Source: Planctomycetota bacterium
GTDB lineage: Bacteria; Planctomycetota; Phycisphaerae; UBA1845; UTPLA1
Direction of reading: 5' to 3'
NCBI GenBank assembly: GCA_003576905.1
Contig: QEVG01000026.1
Coordinates: 1 to 64,000, forward strand
Length of the DNA: 64,000 nt
Position numbers and translations under genes: made by a program. Positions 60,798 to 64,000 of this stretch are shown here, in pieces. Below the pieces are notes generated by a model. The model was not told the origin of the DNA, made no database searches, and saw only the letters and a program-made list of their open reading frames with translations. Numbering within the stretch: the stretch's first letter is position 1; each line of letters starts with the position of its first letter.

Positions 60798-62255
60798 CTA
60801 CACTTCGATCCGCGGGCGGGGGCGCAGAATGCCTCGGTAACGGCGCTTCAGCGGCGCAATGACCTGCCTCAGGAATCCGTCGACCTGTCGCGGCGCAAGC
60901 CCGACGTATCGTGCGGGATTCATGATATCCCGAAGCCGGATGCCCGTGAACGCCGGATCGCGTGACAGTCGTTCCAGGAGGTCATTCGGTCGGCCATGCA
61001 GCTTTACCTGCGCCGCCGCGGCCTGCGCATGCACGCGGATGCGCTCATGAAGCGCCTGGCGGTCGCCTCCGGCTGCGGCCGCCGCCATGAGGATATCCTC
61101 CGTGGCGATGAATGGCAGTTCGGCGTCGATCCTCGCGCGAATCACGCGCGGGTAGACAACCATTCCCCGGGCCACGTGCGCCGCGATCTGCAATATGCCG
61201 TCCGTCGCCAGAAAGGCCTCGGGGATGAGCAGCCGCTTGTTGCTGGAATCGTCCAGCGTGCGCTCGAGCCACTGTTCGGCCGCGTTCTGATAGCCCGACT
61301 GCGCGAGGCTGATCACGAAGCGCGATAGACCTGTGGCCCGCTCCGACAGCATGGGATTCCGCTTGTACGCCATGGCGGAACTGCCGACCTGCGCCTTCTC
61401 GAACGGCTCCTCCACCTCCTTGAGGTTAGCGAGCAGCCGCATGTCATTCGCGTACTTGTGGACCCCGGCGGCGATCGTGGCCAGCGTCGAAACCACCTGT
61501 GCGTCCACCTTGCGTGAATAGGTCTGCCCCGTTACGGGTTCGCATGCTGTGAAGCCGAGCTTTCGGGCGACCAGCGCTTCAAGCCGGCGCACCCGGGCCC
61601 CGCCTCCCAGGAGAGTTAGAAAGCTCGCCTGTGTCCCGGTCGCGCCGCGGATCCCCCGGAAACGCAGATCGGCGATCCGTCGTTCAATCTCCTCCAGATC
61701 GCGGACGAAGTCCCAGCACCAGAGCGATATGCGCTTGCCCAGCGTGGTGAGCTGCGCCGGCTGATAATGCGTGAAGCCCAGGCAGGGCAGATCGCGATGC
61801 CGCCGCGCCTGCGCCGCCAGCGCGTCCACCGTCGTCAGCAGCCAGCCGCGAATCCGGTGCAGGGCCTCGCGCAGGATGAGCAAGTCCGCGTTATCGACGA
61901 CGTCCATGCTCGTCGCGCCGAGGTGAAGGATGCCGCGCGCCGATGGAGCGACGTCGGCGTAGGCGTGCAGGTGCGCCATCACATCGTGTCGCAGTCGCTT
62001 CTCATGGGCCGCCGCCGCCGAAAGGTCTATTATCTCCAGCCCGCGGCGAAGTGCCGCGATCTGGCCCGCCCGGATCGGCAAGCCCAGCGAGCGCTGCCCT
62101 TCCGCAAGCGCAAGCCAGATACGCCGCCACGTTCGCACCCGGTGCCGAGGGGAAAAAAGCGCGGCCATTTCCGGCGAGGCGTTTCGCGCGACGAGCGGGC
62201 TGACATACACGTCGGGCGAGGCGGTCGCGTCCTTCGTTTGTTTGCCCCGTGCCAT
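60798..62255 (-). CDS. purB: Adenylosuccinate lyase
   Basis: 485 residues; ATG 62255 (with AAGG eight bases upstream) is preferred to ATG 62270, whose site is too close. PurB splits adenylosuccinate to AMP and SAICAR to AICAR, two steps of purine synthesis. The fumarase/lyase signature is SSAMAYKRNPMLSE (near residues 290-303), and LGATSMDVVDN, GFTHYQPAQLTTLGKR and the ANLKEVEEPF segment match. Length is normal. It is in a minus-strand run with the peptidase-like lipoprotein gene upstream (44 bases) and pyrE downstream (46 bases). Confidence 0.94.
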   Translation of the reverse strand: MARGKQTKDATASPDVYVSPLVARNASPEMAALFSPRHRVRTWRRIWLALAEGQRSLGLPIRAGQIAALRRGLEIIDLSAAAAHEKRLRHDVMAHLHAYADVAPSARGILHLGATSMDVVDNADLLILREALHRIRGWLLTTVDALAAQARRHRDLPCLGFTHYQPAQLTTLGKRISLWCWDFVRDLEEIERRIADLRFRGIRGATGTQASFLTLLGGGARVRRLEALVARKLGFTACEPVTGQTYSRKVDAQVVSTLATIAAGVHKYANDMRLLANLKEVEEPFEKAQVGSSAMAYKRNPMLSERATGLSRFVISLAQSGYQNAAEQWLERTLDDSSNKRLLIPEAFLATDGILQIAAHVARGMVVYPRVIRARIDAELPFIATEDILMAAAAAGGDRQALHERIRVHAQAAAAQVKLHGRPNDLLERLSRDPAFTGIRLRDIMNPARYVGLAPRQVDGFLRQVIAPLKRRYRGILRPRPRIEV

Positions 62256-62299
62256 GGTCAGGACCTTCATTCCCTGAGGATCTTCGGCGCGCCCCGGGC

Positions 62300-63292
62300 T
62301 TACTGCATTTCCAGCAAGCGCGGGAGCCATGCTGTATAGTCCGCGTGGAATCGAACCAGGTCGTCTGTGATGTATGCCCGAAACACGGCCTCGCCGTAAC
62401 TCATCCGGCCGTCCGTGTCGGCCGCCATATAGGCCCGCGCCCGGCGCTCCATGTTGTCGGTGCCGAGTTCCGAGAGCATCTCTAGAAACCCGTCGCGATA
62501 GGCATTGTCCGCCTCACCGCGCATCAGAAACACAATGATCGACCACGCCTGGGCGTAATAGCCCAGCACATCCACCGATCGTTTGTGTATCTCCTGGCCG
62601 GCGTCGGTCGCAAGAATCCGGTCCAGCGGTTGCAGCGTGTTGCGGCTGAACGCGGCGCGAAGGGCGGGAGTCCGGAGCGTGTTTCGCTCCGGAATGAAGA
62701 CCGGCCGGTTGTCGAGTCCCAGGTCGAACGACTCGAAATAACACGCGAGCCCCTCGTTGATCCAGGCAGGGATCGGCTTGCCGTGGGTTACGTCGAGGTA
62801 TTGGTGAAGCCCTTCGTGCGCGAGGATCGACAATGTGCTTCGCCGCGAACCGTAATGCGATACCGTGACGCCGCGCTCCGAATACCCGCCCGAGCGAATC
62901 TGCTTGTACACTGCTGCGCGCGGCCCCGTGAATTCCTCCGTGAAGCGTTCCCACTGCCACCGCGTCTGAAACAGGTACGTGGCAAGAGGTTGGTCCGGCG
63001 TCCGCGTCGGAGGGAGTAGTTCCGAATAGGCCTGCCAGCACGACTCGAGAAACGTCGGCAACGCTTCCACAAACGGACCGGGCTTGCAGGTCGTGAAGAT
63101 GAGATAATGCTCGCTGGTCATCCGTGTGCCGACCGCGCCGCGGTAGGTCCACTCTTCGCTTTGAAAGCTGACCGGCGCGGACGGCGAGCCCGAGCGCGAA
63201 CACCCCGAGAGAAGCGCAACGGCGAGAACAACCCTGCACCAGCGGACTCGGTGCCCTCCGAATCCATCACGTATGATTTGTCGCGCGTCCAT
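62300..63292 (-). CDS. Putative gluzincin-type metallopeptidase lipoprotein
   Basis: 330 residues from ATG 63292. A lipoprotein signal leads to Cys31 in ALLSGC. The mature domain has LAHEGLHQYL with HEGLH at 159-163, and downstream PAWINEGLACYFE with Glu180, the HExxH...NE(G) layout of gluzincin proteases (as in the DUF1570-type family). The two His and Glu180 could bind zinc, with Glu160 as the general base. It has no identifiable substrate. It heads the run with purB and pyrE. Confidence 0.8.
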   Translation of the reverse strand: MDARQIIRDGFGGHRVRWCRVVLAVALLSGCSRSGSPSAPVSFQSEEWTYRGAVGTRMTSEHYLIFTTCKPGPFVEALPTFLESCWQAYSELLPPTRTPDQPLATYLFQTRWQWERFTEEFTGPRAAVYKQIRSGGYSERGVTVSHYGSRRSTLSILAHEGLHQYLDVTHGKPIPAWINEGLACYFESFDLGLDNRPVFIPERNTLRTPALRAAFSRNTLQPLDRILATDAGQEIHKRSVDVLGYYAQAWSIIVFLMRGEADNAYRDGFLEMLSELGTDNMERRARAYMAADTDGRMSYGEAVFRAYITDDLVRFHADYTAWLPRLLEMQ

Positions 63293-63473
63293 GCGGGGCG
63301 TATGCTAGGGGGACTTATTACCGGTTGCAACGTGATTCAGCCGCGGCCGGTGGCACACCGCGCGGCAGGCGCGCGAATCCTTCGCCGGGTCGGGTCATCA
63401 AAGATATGTACCGGCCCTCAAGGCCGCGTGAGAAGAGAGAGCAAGCAGGATTCAGGAGAGGCGGGTCACTTCT

Positions 63474-64000
63474 ATGCCGAATGTCGAAAAGCTGATCATC
63501 ATCGGATCAGGCCCTGCGGGATGGACGGCGGCAATCTACGCCGCGCGGGCCAATCTCAATCCACTCGTTTTTGCCGGGCGGCCCAAGAGCGTGCCCAGCA
63601 CGATTCTCCCCGGCGGGCAGCTCATGCTCACTACCGAAGTTGAAAACTATCCCGGTTTCCCCGAGGGCGTCACCGGGCCGAAACTCATGGCGTACTTCGA
63701 ACAGCAGGCCGTCCGGTTCGGGACGCGCATCGTGACGGATGACGGGCTGAATCCCGACGTGTCCAATCCCGACGACGGACACTCGGCAAAGTACCAAGAC
63801 TGCGCAAGCGTTGATTTTTCAAGGCGTCCGTTCAAGGTCGTTTCGGAGGATGGAACCGCCTATCATGCCCACTCGGTCATCATCGCGACGGGCGCGACCG
63901 CCAACTGGATCGGCCTAGAAAACGAGCAGCGCCTTGCCAGAAGCGGCGGGGGGGTTAGCGCCTGTGCCGTCTGCGACGGCGCCATGCCGATCTTCCGCGG
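63474..64000 (+). CDS. trxB: Thioredoxin-disulfide reductase, 5' part (truncated by window edge)
   Basis: ATG 63474; ~175 residues are visible and the gene runs past 64000. The FAD-binding GSGPAGWTAAIYAARANL (11-28) and TEVENYPGFPEG are typical of TrxB. The redox motif is CAVCDGAMP near residues 163-171 (CxxC present, with Val for the usual Thr). TrxB passes electrons from NADPH to thioredoxin. GGAG lies ~17 bases upstream, a little far, so a start a few codons away is possible. Confidence 0.9.
   Translation, partial: MPNVEKLIIIGSGPAGWTAAIYAARANLNPLVFAGRPKSVPSTILPGGQLMLTTEVENYPGFPEGVTGPKLMAYFEQQAVRFGTRIVTDDGLNPDVSNPDDGHSAKYQDCASVDFSRRPFKVVSEDGTAYHAHSVIIATGATANWIGLENEQRLARSGGGVSACAVCDGAMPIFR

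Overview
The window is about 60% GC and reads as the chromosome of a planctomycete (Planctomycetota, possibly close to Phycisphaerae). This is inferred from gene content, not from a placed marker. The signs are a 23S rRNA gene with no 16S upstream, giant secreted Ig-like and tail-fibre-like proteins, a dockerin-like protein, many lipoproteins, and an RNase HII-like protein of divergent type. No phage, integrase, transposase or CRISPR array was seen.

Layout. 1-1466 (minus): a promoter, an unexpected leader terminator, tRNA-Ile, tRNA-Ala, a boxA and the 5' end of 23S rRNA. 1749-5174 (plus): a small basic protein, pyrF, and a two-gene protein-folding unit (cyclophilin-FKBP fusion plus a CxxC zinc protein). 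5189-12375: a cation/proton antiporter, a GlmU-like enzyme, MltA, a zinc-ribbon protein, a matrixin-like lipoprotein and a small lipoprotein. 12524-22686 (minus): the complex I genes nuoG-H-I-J-K-L-M-N, without nuoA-F. 23023-35861: secreted and surface proteins, namely a TPR protein, a 1501-residue protein with ten Ig-like domains, a lipoprotein, a GIG-repeat tail-fibre-like protein and a dockerin-like protein. 36128-42420 (minus): glutamate dehydrogenase, a small twin four-cysteine protein behind a sigma-54 promoter, an NtrC-type regulator with its histidine kinase, and a SAM hydroxide adenosyltransferase. 42853-47794 (plus): the classic pgpH-ybeY-CNNM/CBS-recO run. 47857-51495 (minus): PrkA kinase, a small membrane protein and a Lon-N domain protein. 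52165-55259 (plus): an NPF-rich low-complexity protein and a protein that looks like a degenerate zinc peptidase. 55456-64000: RNase HII-like, Mpo1-like, orphan DNA methyltransferase, TruD, RNase III, PyrE, PurB, a peptidase-like lipoprotein and the start of a thioredoxin reductase.

How the parts work together. Much of the window is housekeeping: ribosome and RNA maturation (23S, tRNAs, ybeY, rnc, truD), nucleotide synthesis (pyrF, pyrE, purB) and respiration (nuo). The least ordinary parts are the rRNA operon head with its internal terminator, the sigma-54 module (kinase, activator, promoter and a small cysteine-cluster protein in one place), the Ig protein with a tandem four-domain duplication, and the NPF-rich/peptidase-like pair. 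All functional calls come from reading motifs; no database search was run.
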